Shown in pieces: positions 22,272 to 30,874 of a stretch of 64,000 bases of DNA; positions within the stretch are counted from its first letter, which is position 1, and each line of letters begins with the position of its first letter. Both the position numbers and the translations under genes were made by a program. Where the stretch lies: positions 62,001 to 126,000 of the IMG/VR virus record IMGVR_UViG_3300008448_000001, one strand, 5' to 3'. The notes beneath the pieces were generated by a model. It had not been told where the DNA came from, did no database searches, and saw only the letters and a list, made by a program, of their open reading frames with translations. The stretch comes from a virus.

Positions 22272-22784
22272 ATGTCAGACGAAAGCCAGTCGGCGGTTGA
22301 ACCCATTTCAGCGATTCAAAAAAAGCTTCGAACGTACCGCGCCGAAAGTGCGGTGCAGTCCGAGACAATTGACTTGCCAATGTCTGAAGTTCTTCGATTG
22401 CTGACGGACATTACGGATCACTTCAGTCGTGCCGTTCAGATTGAAAGCGACGACTATCGTGAAATCACAAAACGGCTGGCAAAGATCGAGTCTGATGTTT
22501 CCCACATTCAAAGCAATGCGGCACACATTCAAAGTGACGTCAGAACGCTTTGCAAGCTTGTGCGAGACGGTAACGGACAACCGTCCTTGCTGGAGCGTAT
22601 CTCGCATGTCGAGACAACGGTGAAAACGCACAGCCACGAGCTTTCGCAGGTTGCCAACCATGCAAACGCGATCATCGCTTCGAAGTACATGACGAAAGCA
22701 CAGATTGTTGCCGGCCTGCTCGGCATGATCGTAACGGCGTTAATCTCTGCGCTTTCTTTGGCCGCTACGTTGATGAAACCTTAA
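22272..22784 (+). CDS. Coiled-coil protein with C-terminal membrane span (holin/spanin-like)
   Basis: The 170-residue product is mostly a long coiled coil (about 45-135: repeated I/V heptads such as LAKIESDVSHIQSNAAHIQSDV) and ends with one hydrophobic span (about 145-167) and KP. The layout matches tail-anchored phage membrane proteins seen near lysis genes. No lysozyme is nearby, so a lysis role is only a guess. It has its own promoter and structured leader. Confidence 0.55.
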   Translation: MSDESQSAVEPISAIQKKLRTYRAESAVQSETIDLPMSEVLRLLTDITDHFSRAVQIESDDYREITKRLAKIESDVSHIQSNAAHIQSDVRTLCKLVRDGNGQPSLLERISHVETTVKTHSHELSQVANHANAIIASKYMTKAQIVAGLLGMIVTALISALSLAATLMKP

Positions 22785-22785
22785 G

Positions 22786-23343
22786 ATGCTTTCAATTACA
22801 GGTCTACCCGATGAAAAGCACTTCTTCTTGTACGAGTGCGGCCATGACGCAGAAAAGCGAGCGGCGGTAGAGCTCAACGGTTTGTTGCAGGCTGCTGGTT
22901 CGGGATATCTGCTTCTAAGCGTCCCGACAGCTATGGTGCGAGGCGTGTTTGATGCCTTGCATGAGCCGGGCATTACCTTCCCGTCGGAAGTCGACGGTCT
23001 ACGGGCAGGCATTGTTGTCATGACGCCCGATGAGCTCGAGTCGGTAGGCGGTGCGAGCAAGATATCGGAACGAGGTAAGCCCTTTCGCTATCAGCTCGGG
23101 GACTTACAAGAAATGCCAGCTAAGGGGTGGGCTGGTATTTCGGCGTGTTGGCATTTGCGTGTAAAATCTCCGGAGCTTGCGAAGCTGCGTAAGTCGTACG
23201 GCTTGCCGGAAAAGATCGAAGGTCAATCCGACTTCTCGATCGTGGTTGCCTGCCGCAAGGTGGGAGTTCTGTCGGCAAATGCAGTCAGCAAGGTAGAGCA
23301 CATTAACCCAAGTATTCTCCCTGCCTGGACAAGGCCTAACTGA
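22786..23343 (+). CDS. Hypothetical protein
   Basis: The 185-residue product starts 1 nt after the upstream stop. It has an EKHFFLYECGHDAEKRA start, a hydrophobic YLLLSVPTAMVRGVFDAL segment, and a conserved-looking end SDFSIVVACRKVGVL. The composition is that of a folded soluble protein. I recognise no catalytic motif. Confidence 0.5.
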   Translation: MLSITGLPDEKHFFLYECGHDAEKRAAVELNGLLQAAGSGYLLLSVPTAMVRGVFDALHEPGITFPSEVDGLRAGIVVMTPDELESVGGASKISERGKPFRYQLGDLQEMPAKGWAGISACWHLRVKSPELAKLRKSYGLPEKIEGQSDFSIVVACRKVGVLSANAVSKVEHINPSILPAWTRPN

Positions 23344-23351
23344 GGTAAAAG

Positions 23352-23705
23352 ATGAGCGAAGAAGTAAACGAAGAACGTGTGGATTTGTCGACCGACTTCG
23401 GTAAAAAATTGCCTGTTTTTATCGAACTTTACACCGATGCCGACGGCACGCCCATGGTTAAGCTTAAAGCTAAAGACATGGCCGATTTTACGAACGAGAG
23501 GATAATTGACTGCTTGGCGCGCTATGATAGTGATTGTCAGGGTGAGACGCCGAAGTACCTTTACCTGTCTAAAAGCGCCGCAGATATTCTATTTTTTCGT
23601 ATGCCGGATTTTGGACCGCCGTTAGAAACCGGCATGTCAAGGTACGGTTGTGAACTCATTGTCGACACCGAAAGGGCTGATTACGCGGTGGGTTATTGCG
23701 ACTAA
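23352..23705 (+). CDS. Hypothetical acidic protein
   Basis: The 117-residue product has a GGTAAAAG site. It is acidic, with mixed alpha/beta character (LPVFIELYTDADGTPMVKLKAKD; CELIVDTERADYAVGYC). It is packed between two genes without gaps. No family recognised. Confidence 0.5.
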   Translation: MSEEVNEERVDLSTDFGKKLPVFIELYTDADGTPMVKLKAKDMADFTNERIIDCLARYDSDCQGETPKYLYLSKSAADILFFRMPDFGPPLETGMSRYGCELIVDTERADYAVGYCD

Positions 23706-24158
23706 ATGAGCTTTCTATCCCAGCGTCTACCTGCCGAACCGGATCTAATTGCCGACGCACTTAAGTTGGCGATGGACAGCCTTGTAAAGACTGCAAGCCA
23801 AGGCTGGTACATTGCAACCTCTGACATTGCCGGGAAGGGCGTATTTGCCGCTAAGGATTACGCCAAAGGGGACAGCATTGGACTTGCTATGACGCAGGGG
23901 GACAAAGACGAGTTTGACTCCCAGTGTTGGAACATCACTGCACTTGCACGTTATTGCAATCACCAGCAGAACAGCAACGTGGAAGTGCGAAAGGAAGGCG
24001 ACCGTTTTGATTTGGTTGCTACTCGGCCTATCGAGGAAGACGAGGAGTTGGTGTCGGATTACCGACAAGTGACAAGGGCTGTTGGCCCGAGGTCAAGAAT
24101 GCAATGGGACGGCGAAGACGTGCCCAGTACTGATTTTGAAGACTACGTTGAACGATGA
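23706..24158 (+). CDS. SET-domain protein
   Basis: The 150-residue product has the SET signature in order: SDIAGKGVFAAKDYAKGDSIG (about 38-58), ALARYCNHQQNSNVEV (about 80-95, equivalent to RxxNHSxxPN) and TRPIEEDEELVSDYRQ (about 106-122, equivalent to GEELxxDY). SET domains methylate lysines using SAM. It is a minimal SET domain without pre- or post-SET zinc sites, as in bacterial and viral versions. The start directly abuts the upstream stop, and the end overlaps the methyltransferase gene by 4 nt. The target protein is unknown. Confidence 0.75.
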   Translation: MSFLSQRLPAEPDLIADALKLAMDSLVKTASQGWYIATSDIAGKGVFAAKDYAKGDSIGLAMTQGDKDEFDSQCWNITALARYCNHQQNSNVEVRKEGDRFDLVATRPIEEDEELVSDYRQVTRAVGPRSRMQWDGEDVPSTDFEDYVER

Positions 24159-24730
24159 AAATCTTAGAGATAGGCCCCGGTACCGTTGATGCAAAGTCCG
24201 TTGTGTTTCCGGGAGCGGATACCCTTGATGGTGTTGTCGGCAATCCGACTTACAAAGCATCGTGGGGGAAAACGGCGTTGCCGATTGAAAGTGAAACCTA
24301 CGACAGGGTATTCGCTTCACACGTTCTTGAGCATGTTCCATGGTATCGCGTTAAATTTGCGCTGACAGAAGCCCACCGCATTTTGAAACCTGGCGGTGAA
24401 TTGGAGATCTATGTGCCTGACTTCGAAGCAATTGTTCGAAGCTATCTTGCTAAGCAGTGTGGCGACAAATGGCGTGTTTTTAACCCCGACAACGATTACA
24501 TGACGTGGGTTAACGGTAGGATTTTCACGTACGGCGAAGACGCAACCGAACTCTTGTCGGCGGTGAGGCCCATACCGCAGACGCACCACAAGACTGTTTT
24601 CGACGCTAGGTACTTGACACAGCTTGTGCGGCAGTCAAACTTCAGCAGAGTAAAGACGCTTACCGCGAGAGTTCACGGCAAAGCGCACAGTGTCCCCGAG
24701 GTCGGAGTGATCGGATACAAAGCATGCTGA
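24155..24730 (+). CDS. SAM-dependent methyltransferase (Methyltransf_11-like)
   Basis: The 191-residue product shows motif I ILEIGPGT at residues 3-10, SETYDRVFASHVLEHVPWYRV at about 46-66 (motif II, with LEH), and AHRILKPGGELEIYVPD at about 73-89. This is the classic pattern of small-molecule or sugar O-/N-methyltransferases. The position between SET and phosphoribosyltransferase genes in a glycan island favours a sugar or nucleotide substrate (inference). Confidence 0.8.
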   Translation: MKILEIGPGTVDAKSVVFPGADTLDGVVGNPTYKASWGKTALPIESETYDRVFASHVLEHVPWYRVKFALTEAHRILKPGGELEIYVPDFEAIVRSYLAKQCGDKWRVFNPDNDYMTWVNGRIFTYGEDATELLSAVRPIPQTHHKTVFDARYLTQLVRQSNFSRVKTLTARVHGKAHSVPEVGVIGYKAC

Positions 24731-25620
24731 ACTTTGTCACTTGGAATGCGTTCTTTCAAGACGTTGTCGCTTTCGAGCGAAGTCTTCCACAGTTCGATGC
24801 CGTTTGCGGTGTACCTCGCAGCGGTTTGTTTCCTGCCACGTACATTGCGACAACGCGAAACATAAGGCTTGTTGACTATAACACGTTGTTGGAACAGCCG
24901 AGCCGGGCCATGGCTGAAGCTACGGACTCCCTCAGGCAGACAAACCCACTCGTTCGAAGCGATAAACCTGTCGGCAACCGCCTGCTTGTCATTGACGACT
25001 CTTCTTCTGCCGCCAGCGTGACAATGCGGTATACCAGAGAATTGCTGGCAGCCCAGTCGCAAGATTTGAATCTAGAAGTCACTTACGCAGCGGTTTACCG
25101 AGAATCCGAAAAAAGCAAAGTAGATTTGTGGCACAAGGAGATCGCACAACCTCGAGTATTCGAGTGGAACTGGATTCGCAACTGGCGAATGACTTCGTCG
25201 CTGTTTGACATGGACGGGGTGCTGTGCGAGGACTGGGTCGGAAACGAAGTCGTAGATGGAGTTCGTTACAAGAAGCATCTGTTGGAAGCCAAGCCTCTTT
25301 ACATTCCGCAGGTTCCGATTCATGCGATAGTAACCGGACGGCTTGAGAAGTACCGTAGCGAAACCGCAGATTGGCTCATGCGACACGGGGTAGCTTACAG
25401 GTATTTGTTCATGCACCCGGCTGCAACACCGCAGGAGCGTCAGCGTGCAGGCGATCACGCGGCACGTAAAGCGGAAGTCTATACGAACCATCCTAAAGCT
25501 ATTGTCTTCGTGGAAAGCTGCTTGAAACAGTCGCAGCAGATTGCAGAAGCAACGCAACGGCCTGTTCTGTGCACAAATGGCGGTCTTTCCAGTTTCGCAT
25601 TCTTTCGCGGCCATGCTTGA
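24724..25620 (+). CDS. Phosphoribosyltransferase-HAD fusion protein
   Basis: The N-terminal half has AVCGVPRSGL (about 27-36) and the PRPP-binding loop RLLVIDDSSSAASVT (about 86-100), as in orotate- and hypoxanthine-type phosphoribosyltransferases. The C-terminal half begins SLFDMDGVLCEDW (about 159-171), the HAD nucleophile loop DxD, and continues with AIVTGRLEKY. The 298-residue chain would join a PRPP-using transferase to a phosphatase. Roles in nucleotide salvage or in making an activated sugar are both possible. It overlaps the preceding gene by 7 nt. Confidence 0.7.
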   Translation: MLNFVTWNAFFQDVVAFERSLPQFDAVCGVPRSGLFPATYIATTRNIRLVDYNTLLEQPSRAMAEATDSLRQTNPLVRSDKPVGNRLLVIDDSSSAASVTMRYTRELLAAQSQDLNLEVTYAAVYRESEKSKVDLWHKEIAQPRVFEWNWIRNWRMTSSLFDMDGVLCEDWVGNEVVDGVRYKKHLLEAKPLYIPQVPIHAIVTGRLEKYRSETADWLMRHGVAYRYLFMHPAATPQERQRAGDHAARKAEVYTNHPKAIVFVESCLKQSQQIAEATQRPVLCTNGGLSSFAFFRGHA

Positions 25621-27202
25621 GATTGAAGATGCAAGGCTGGCAACCTCGCTGCAAATAGCCAACCGCGTGAACAAAGTTGCATTGTTAAACCCGCATTTAG
25701 AGGGTTTCACGCTCACGCAACTGCTGGACAAGGTTAACCAGTGGTGCTTGGCGGAAAGGCGTAAACCTTTGTGCGTGGGTTACCGAGGTACGTTCGGTAC
25801 GTTGCTTCTGCTCTCGAAGCACTTTGCGACGTTCTTCCCTGACGTTACGCTTGTCGCCTCGGTGGAGCAAGAGACGATTGAACCGGTTGCTTATCGGCGG
25901 CTGGCGAAGGATCATCCTAACGTTTGCTTCTGCACAACGTCTGCCGACGTACGGTCGGCGGAGATTGCCACCATCTTTCGTGAGATGGATGTTTTTGTGC
26001 TTGCTCCTTATGCGGATTTCAAGCACAAGCGGTTCCGGGCGTTCTTTGAAACTATTTCGGACAGTATGCTCCTGGACGACAAGCCTTGTGCGATCGTGGA
26101 CACGGTTAACGCACGGTGGAACGACCGCCGTGGAGAGTATTACATGGGGTCGAAGGTTTGGGTAACAGCTGAGCCAGACTCTCCCGACATGCGGTTTGAA
26201 AACGGGGCGTTGCTCAACCGCAGGCAGAAGCGGCGATACGACAAGCTTTGGCGGCAGGTGCACGGTTACAGTTGGAAGTCGGAAAAGGAGGCGATTGAGT
26301 GGTTGGCTTGCGAAGTTGAGCCGACGATCAGTCTCATCAACACGGCACTCTATTACTGTTACTTGCGGTTTAAGTCGGAGACAAGGCCGGACCTTTCCAC
26401 TTCGGAAAGCTGCTTTAAATGGTGCGTGGATTGGCACAATGCGTTAAATGCGTTTTTAGGGAAATCCGCATTTACGGTCCAGGAGGCTAAGGCAAGATGG
26501 TGGCCGCACAAACACTGGTGTCGGCAGCAACCTGCGATCAAAGACCTTGTTGTCGTGACATCGTTCTCGCCGTTAGAAGGACATGCGGTCGCGCAGCGTT
26601 TTGCTTTGCAGTCTTGGCTGCGGTTAGGCCTCAAGGTAATTAGCGGTAACTCGGAAGCAGAGTGCAAGTCACTGCGAAAGCGATACCCTGACGTTGAATT
26701 CCGGGAGGTAGAATCGTCCACGGCGTTTACACGCGGTACCCCGAAGATTCGAGCCCTGATGAACCTTGGAGGAAGCTCGCCGATCCTGTTAATCAATAGC
26801 GACATCTCCATCTACGGGGATCAGTCGCTCCTTGTTGACGCGGTAGCGAAGCGGCGGGCACTGGCAGGTATCCGGTACAATTGGGAAGTTCATCCTGGGC
26901 ATGGCGAGCTTGAAGCGTGCGGCATCGATGCCTTCTTACTGTTTCCGGAACAAATAGAAACGTTTCCAGATTTAGACTTGGCCATCGGGCAACCTTTTTG
27001 GGATTACTGGTTGCCGTATCACCTGGAACAAAAAGGCTTTGCTTTCGATTGGATATCGTCGCCTTACTTTTACCACCGGCAGCATTCTGTTTACTGGGAT
27101 GCCCCGGCGTATAAGAAGGGAAATGAAATCATTTGCTCGCATTACAACTGCCACGTAGATTTTGTGGCTTGGCGGCAATCTCTTCCGTTCGTTGCCACGT
27201 AA
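25613..27202 (+). CDS. Large glycosyltransferase-like protein
   Basis: I start at the ATG overlapping the upstream stop by 8 nt, giving 529 residues. The C-terminal third begins DLVVVTSFSPLEGHAVAQRFALQSW and has a GSSPILLINSDISI block (near residue 392) in the position of a GT-A donor-binding motif, followed by GIDAFLLFPEQI. This matches nucleotide-diphospho-sugar transferase folds. The N-terminal two thirds are a separate alpha/beta domain with Rossmann-like strands (LCVGYRGTFGTLLLLSKHF) that I cannot name. It closes the sugar island. Confidence 0.55.
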   Translation: MLEIEDARLATSLQIANRVNKVALLNPHLEGFTLTQLLDKVNQWCLAERRKPLCVGYRGTFGTLLLLSKHFATFFPDVTLVASVEQETIEPVAYRRLAKDHPNVCFCTTSADVRSAEIATIFREMDVFVLAPYADFKHKRFRAFFETISDSMLLDDKPCAIVDTVNARWNDRRGEYYMGSKVWVTAEPDSPDMRFENGALLNRRQKRRYDKLWRQVHGYSWKSEKEAIEWLACEVEPTISLINTALYYCYLRFKSETRPDLSTSESCFKWCVDWHNALNAFLGKSAFTVQEAKARWWPHKHWCRQQPAIKDLVVVTSFSPLEGHAVAQRFALQSWLRLGLKVISGNSEAECKSLRKRYPDVEFREVESSTAFTRGTPKIRALMNLGGSSPILLINSDISIYGDQSLLVDAVAKRRALAGIRYNWEVHPGHGELEACGIDAFLLFPEQIETFPDLDLAIGQPFWDYWLPYHLEQKGFAFDWISSPYFYHRQHSVYWDAPAYKKGNEIICSHYNCHVDFVAWRQSLPFVAT

Positions 27203-27247
27203 CAGTATTAGCTTTGCGTGTACTGCGTTATTTTCTCTTGCGTCAGC

Positions 27248-27276
27248 TGGCAGTCACTTTACGCTTTGACTATACT
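27248..27276 (+). promoter_or_regulatory. Possible promoter of the ribonucleotide reductase gene
   Basis: TATACT (27271-27276) lies 42 bp before the start codon, with a weak -35 (TGGCAG, 27248-27253) at 17 nt. The 115-bp gap holds nothing else obvious. Confidence 0.35.
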
Positions 27277-27317
27277 GCTTGACCGGGTTTTTGTTTGTCT
27301 CATGTACAGAGGTAGCT

Positions 27318-29600
27318 ATGAGTTCGTCGTCGTTGTTTGCTGGTGAAGTTGTGCGTCGTGATGGTAGTGTTGTTCCGCATAATAGGGAGAAGTTAATCTC
27401 GGCTTTTACGCGTTGTTTGGAGGCTTCCCGGGACGCAGGGGAGTCTACAACGAAGACGTGGCTTTCTGTCGGGAGCACAGTCGAGAAGTTGGCTGATGCC
27501 GCCGCTACTTTTGCGGAAGAGGCAATGGCGGAGCTTACCGATCCTGTGCCTATTGCGGAAATAAGCCGTGTTTGTTCGCGTGTTTTAATGGAGCTCAATT
27601 TGTACGAGGCAGCCGCCCGTTATTTGCGTTACAGCGACGAGAAAGATCGCAATCGCAAAAGAACATTGAGCCAGGATTTGATTGACGCTTTTGCGGTCAA
27701 CGCGAAGTACTTCAAGAACCCCATTCAATGCTTTCAGGTTCTTGACAAGTTTGCGAGGTACATTCCCGAAAAGGGTCGCCGCGAAAACTGGGAAGAAACC
27801 GTGGATCGGACTTTGAATTATTTTCTTGGACATTGCACCGAGAAAGGTTATTCGTTGTCGCAAGCAGTGTGGGACAGCCTTCGCGACGGTCTTTTGCATT
27901 TGAAAGCTTCCCCGTCGATGCGATGCGTCCAGATGGCGGGTCCTGCACTTCAACGCTGCCAGGTCGGTGTGTACAACTGTGCTTTCCAGTTTCTGCAGTC
28001 TACTGGAGATCTCGCTGAAGAGCTTTACATCTTGATGCAGGGCACGGGAGCAGGTTTTTCGGTCGAGCATGAGTACGCGGTCGAAAAGTTTCCCCGCGTT
28101 AAGCGGCAGAAGAAAAACAACGGACCTAGTGTGCACGTTGTCGAAGACACTACTGAGGGTTGGTGTGCGGCGTACAAGCTGGGGCTCGATACTTGGTTCA
28201 ACGGAGAAGACGTTGAATTTAACTTCAGCGAGGTCCGACCCGAGGGAACACCGTTGAAGACGAAGGGCGGAAGAGCGTCCGGGCCTGGGCCTTTGAAAGA
28301 CTTGCTGGATTTCTCCCGCAACAAAATACTTTCAAAGCAAGGGCGATACCTTACTTCGTTGGACTTGCACGACATCAACTGCTTTGCGCATCGTATTGTG
28401 AAGATGGGTGGTGTTCGGCGAGCCAGCGGTATCAGCATTTCCGACTTGAACGATAACGAAATGCGGGATTGCAAGCACGGAGAATTCTGGCACACGAACA
28501 GTCAGCGAAATCAAGCCAACAACTCTGCGGCGTACGAGGAGAAGCCAGACTCGGTTACTTTCCTGCAGGAATGGCTTGCCTTGGCAAAGTCGGGATCCGG
28601 CGAGCGAGGCATTTTCAATCGAGGTTCCTTCAAGCACACGTTCCCTAAGCGACGCAAGCTGCAAGGTCATGTCTTTGGCACCAATCCGTGCGGTGAGATC
28701 ATCCTGCGACACAAACAGTTTTGCAACTTGTCTATTGCGGTCGTTCGTCCCGAGGACACGCTTGCAGACATCAAGAAGAAAATCGAGCTCGCGACTATCT
28801 GGGGAACGCTCCAGTCCACGATGACAGACTTCAAGTATCTGGGCCCCGAGTGGAAGAAGAACTGCGAAGAGGAGCGACTGTTGGGTGTTGACTTGCTCGG
28901 TTTCTTGGACAATCCGCTTTTCCAGGACAACGCAGTTGCGGCTAAGGCTTTGGACGAGTTGCGAGAGTACACTATTGCAATCAACGCGGTGTGGGCAGCG
29001 CACTTCGGCATTAACCAATCTGCCGCATTGACTTGCATTAAACCTTCTGGCGACAGCAGTGTTCTGTTCGACACGGCGGCAGGCTTTAAGGGGCATCACG
29101 GCAAATTCTTTGTGCGTCGAACGCGTTCGGGCTTGTCAAATCCGTTGGCGCTTATGCTCAGAGAGGCGGGTGTTCCTTGCCACGAAGATTACGACGGAAG
29201 TGGCTATGTTCTCGAGTGGCCGATGAAGGCACCTGCGAACGGTGTATTGCTTTCCGCACAGACAGCCATGTCGCAGTTGGAACAGTGGAAGACCTTCAAG
29301 TTGCATTGGACAGAGCATAACCCGAGCGTGACAATTTACGTTCGACCTGACGAATGGTTGGCTGTCGGTAATTGGGTTTACGAGAACTGGAACATCGTTG
29401 GTGGTCTAAGCTTCATGCCTTACGACGGTGGTTGTTATTCTCTTGCTCCGTATGAAGAAATCTCCGAAGAGAACTACAACGCTCGCGTAGCGGCTTTCCC
29501 TAAGGACATTAACTGGGCAAAGCTTGTTCACTACGAGACCGAAGACATGACGGATCTTCAGCAGCAGTTTGCGTGCACGGGCGACAAGTGTACGATTTAA
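27318..29600 (+). CDS. nrdJ: Class II (B12-dependent) ribonucleoside-triphosphate reductase
   Basis: The 760-residue length matches the monomeric Lactobacillus-type enzyme (739 residues). Landmarks are RCQVGVYNCAFQF, MGTGAGFSVE-type GTGAGFSVEHEYAVEKFP, the active-site NPCGEI with radical Cys458, TCIKPSGDSS, and a C-terminal Cys-x4-Cys (CTGDKC) that re-reduces the active site. It converts NTPs to dNTPs with adenosylcobalamin, without a second subunit. The ATG at 27318 has an AGAGG site; an upstream TTG is less likely. The host or environment must supply cobalamin. A strong terminator follows. Confidence 0.93.
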   Translation: MSSSSLFAGEVVRRDGSVVPHNREKLISAFTRCLEASRDAGESTTKTWLSVGSTVEKLADAAATFAEEAMAELTDPVPIAEISRVCSRVLMELNLYEAAARYLRYSDEKDRNRKRTLSQDLIDAFAVNAKYFKNPIQCFQVLDKFARYIPEKGRRENWEETVDRTLNYFLGHCTEKGYSLSQAVWDSLRDGLLHLKASPSMRCVQMAGPALQRCQVGVYNCAFQFLQSTGDLAEELYILMQGTGAGFSVEHEYAVEKFPRVKRQKKNNGPSVHVVEDTTEGWCAAYKLGLDTWFNGEDVEFNFSEVRPEGTPLKTKGGRASGPGPLKDLLDFSRNKILSKQGRYLTSLDLHDINCFAHRIVKMGGVRRASGISISDLNDNEMRDCKHGEFWHTNSQRNQANNSAAYEEKPDSVTFLQEWLALAKSGSGERGIFNRGSFKHTFPKRRKLQGHVFGTNPCGEIILRHKQFCNLSIAVVRPEDTLADIKKKIELATIWGTLQSTMTDFKYLGPEWKKNCEEERLLGVDLLGFLDNPLFQDNAVAAKALDELREYTIAINAVWAAHFGINQSAALTCIKPSGDSSVLFDTAAGFKGHHGKFFVRRTRSGLSNPLALMLREAGVPCHEDYDGSGYVLEWPMKAPANGVLLSAQTAMSQLEQWKTFKLHWTEHNPSVTIYVRPDEWLAVGNWVYENWNIVGGLSFMPYDGGCYSLAPYEEISEENYNARVAAFPKDINWAKLVHYETEDMTDLQQQFACTGDKCTI

Positions 29601-29658
29601 AGCCTATCGCTGAAGCTGGCACGTGATACTGCCGGTGCTGTTACATCGCTGGTTACAC

Positions 29659-29696
29659 AAAACACCCTGTGCTAAAACACGGGGTGTTTTCGTTTT
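29659..29696 (+). terminator. Strong rho-independent terminator
   Basis: A 13-bp stem with one T-G pair (29659-29671 with 29678-29690) and a CTAAAA loop is flanked by A and T tracts ending TTTTCGTTTT. It ends the nrdJ transcript; the A-tract suggests it may work in both directions. Confidence 0.85.
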
Positions 29697-29707
29697 CTGG
29701 CGGCTAG

Positions 29708-29736
29708 TTGACTAACGTTTAGACGCCGATTATAGT
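29708..29736 (+). promoter_or_regulatory. Sigma70-like promoter, best in window
   Basis: TTGACT (29708-29713), a 17-nt spacer and TATAGT (29731-29736) lie just after a terminator and 36 bp before the gene at 29773. Confidence 0.7.
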
Positions 29737-29772
29737 CCTTCGGGTTTGATTCTTTAACGAAAGGGTAGTGCT

Positions 29773-30810
29773 ATGCTTGATTGGAAATTTCTGACGGACG
29801 GTAGTGGGAAGCACGGTTGGACGGCTGACTCTGCGGTTCATTGTGACGATACACCTTTAAAATGGGACATTGTCGTAAACGACGCAGGCCTTTTTGTTGT
29901 TGGGGGCTCGGCGTCGGATTTCACCGATCGAAAAGAGATTTTTGAAACGCTCGTTGCCACTAAAGCTTGGTGTCAAAGGATTGAAGACACGGTCGTTGCG
30001 GAGTGCGCGAAACCGGAAGCCTTTTCCTTACCTGCCGAAGCGATTAACACGTTCTACGAGATTCAGCGGCTTAACCAGCAACGAATTGCGGCTGACGCTA
30101 AGGCCGAAGAGGACGCCAAATTTCTGAAGGCTGTTTTTGGAGTGGTCGATACCTCTACTGCAGAGGAAGCTAAGAACGCTATTGCTTCGACAGCTGTTGC
30201 TTTTGAGGAGCACGTTCAAACTACTAGTATCGATGCAAATGCCGCTTACACCGGTTGCAGTACCGAGCAATCTAAGCCTGCAACTGTAAAGTATGCCGAC
30301 AATTACGTTACTAGCACCGGAAGCTTAATGTGGTACAGGGAGGCAGACGGTAGCTTTGCAGCTTGTTCTACTGTCGTTAAAGAGAAAAAGCCGCGTTTGT
30401 GGCAAATTACAATGCGTAAAGACGGCAGATTTCAACTTGTACCTTGGCCTTCGTTTACGCTTGTTCCGCCCGAACCGTTTGATTCATTAGCTGCCGCGAT
30501 GGCGTACTGCCAGGAGCGAGAAAACCTGCTTAAAGCAGAAACCGAGAAAGCCATTACGTTTGACAAGTGCTCTCCGGGGGTTGAAGCCGCTGCAGCTAAA
30601 GCCATTAACGAGTTTGTCAAAGAGGCTACGAAAGATGCTTTGCCTAGGCCGTTTATCTTTGTGATACTGCGAACAGGGAACCCGTACTTTGACGGAAAAG
30701 CTGCGGCTTTGTTGCACACGGACTACGATAACCGCAAGCACCGTGTCCGAGTCGAGAATGGAAACATAACTTGGGTGGACCTTGGCTGCTTGGCGGCACG
30801 AAACATTTAG
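29773..30810 (+). CDS. Hypothetical protein with two similar halves
   Basis: The 345-residue product has a GAAAGGG site. The N-terminal part (WDIVVNDAGLFVV...IFETLVATKAWCQRIED) and the middle (LWQITMRKDGRFQLV...FDSLAAAMAYCQERE) look like two copies of one domain: strand, strand, then a helix with an AWCQR/AYCQER end. Ala/Glu-rich helices lie between. It has the strongest promoter of the window and is flanked by a terminator upstream, so it is separately controlled. Function unknown. Confidence 0.6.
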   Translation: MLDWKFLTDGSGKHGWTADSAVHCDDTPLKWDIVVNDAGLFVVGGSASDFTDRKEIFETLVATKAWCQRIEDTVVAECAKPEAFSLPAEAINTFYEIQRLNQQRIAADAKAEEDAKFLKAVFGVVDTSTAEEAKNAIASTAVAFEEHVQTTSIDANAAYTGCSTEQSKPATVKYADNYVTSTGSLMWYREADGSFAACSTVVKEKKPRLWQITMRKDGRFQLVPWPSFTLVPPEPFDSLAAAMAYCQERENLLKAETEKAITFDKCSPGVEAAAAKAINEFVKEATKDALPRPFIFVILRTGNPYFDGKAAALLHTDYDNRKHRVRVENGNITWVDLGCLAARNI

Positions 30811-30874
30811 ATTTTTCGTTTAATCTAGCTTTTTTCCAGCAGTATTGGCTAAGCTATACGCTGGAGGATGAGCC

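Noticed and set aside
30855-30874. Promoter (TATACG) directly before the gene at 30875
   Set aside because: A start site there would fall on or after the GGAGG ribosome site, so it could not give a normally translated mRNA.
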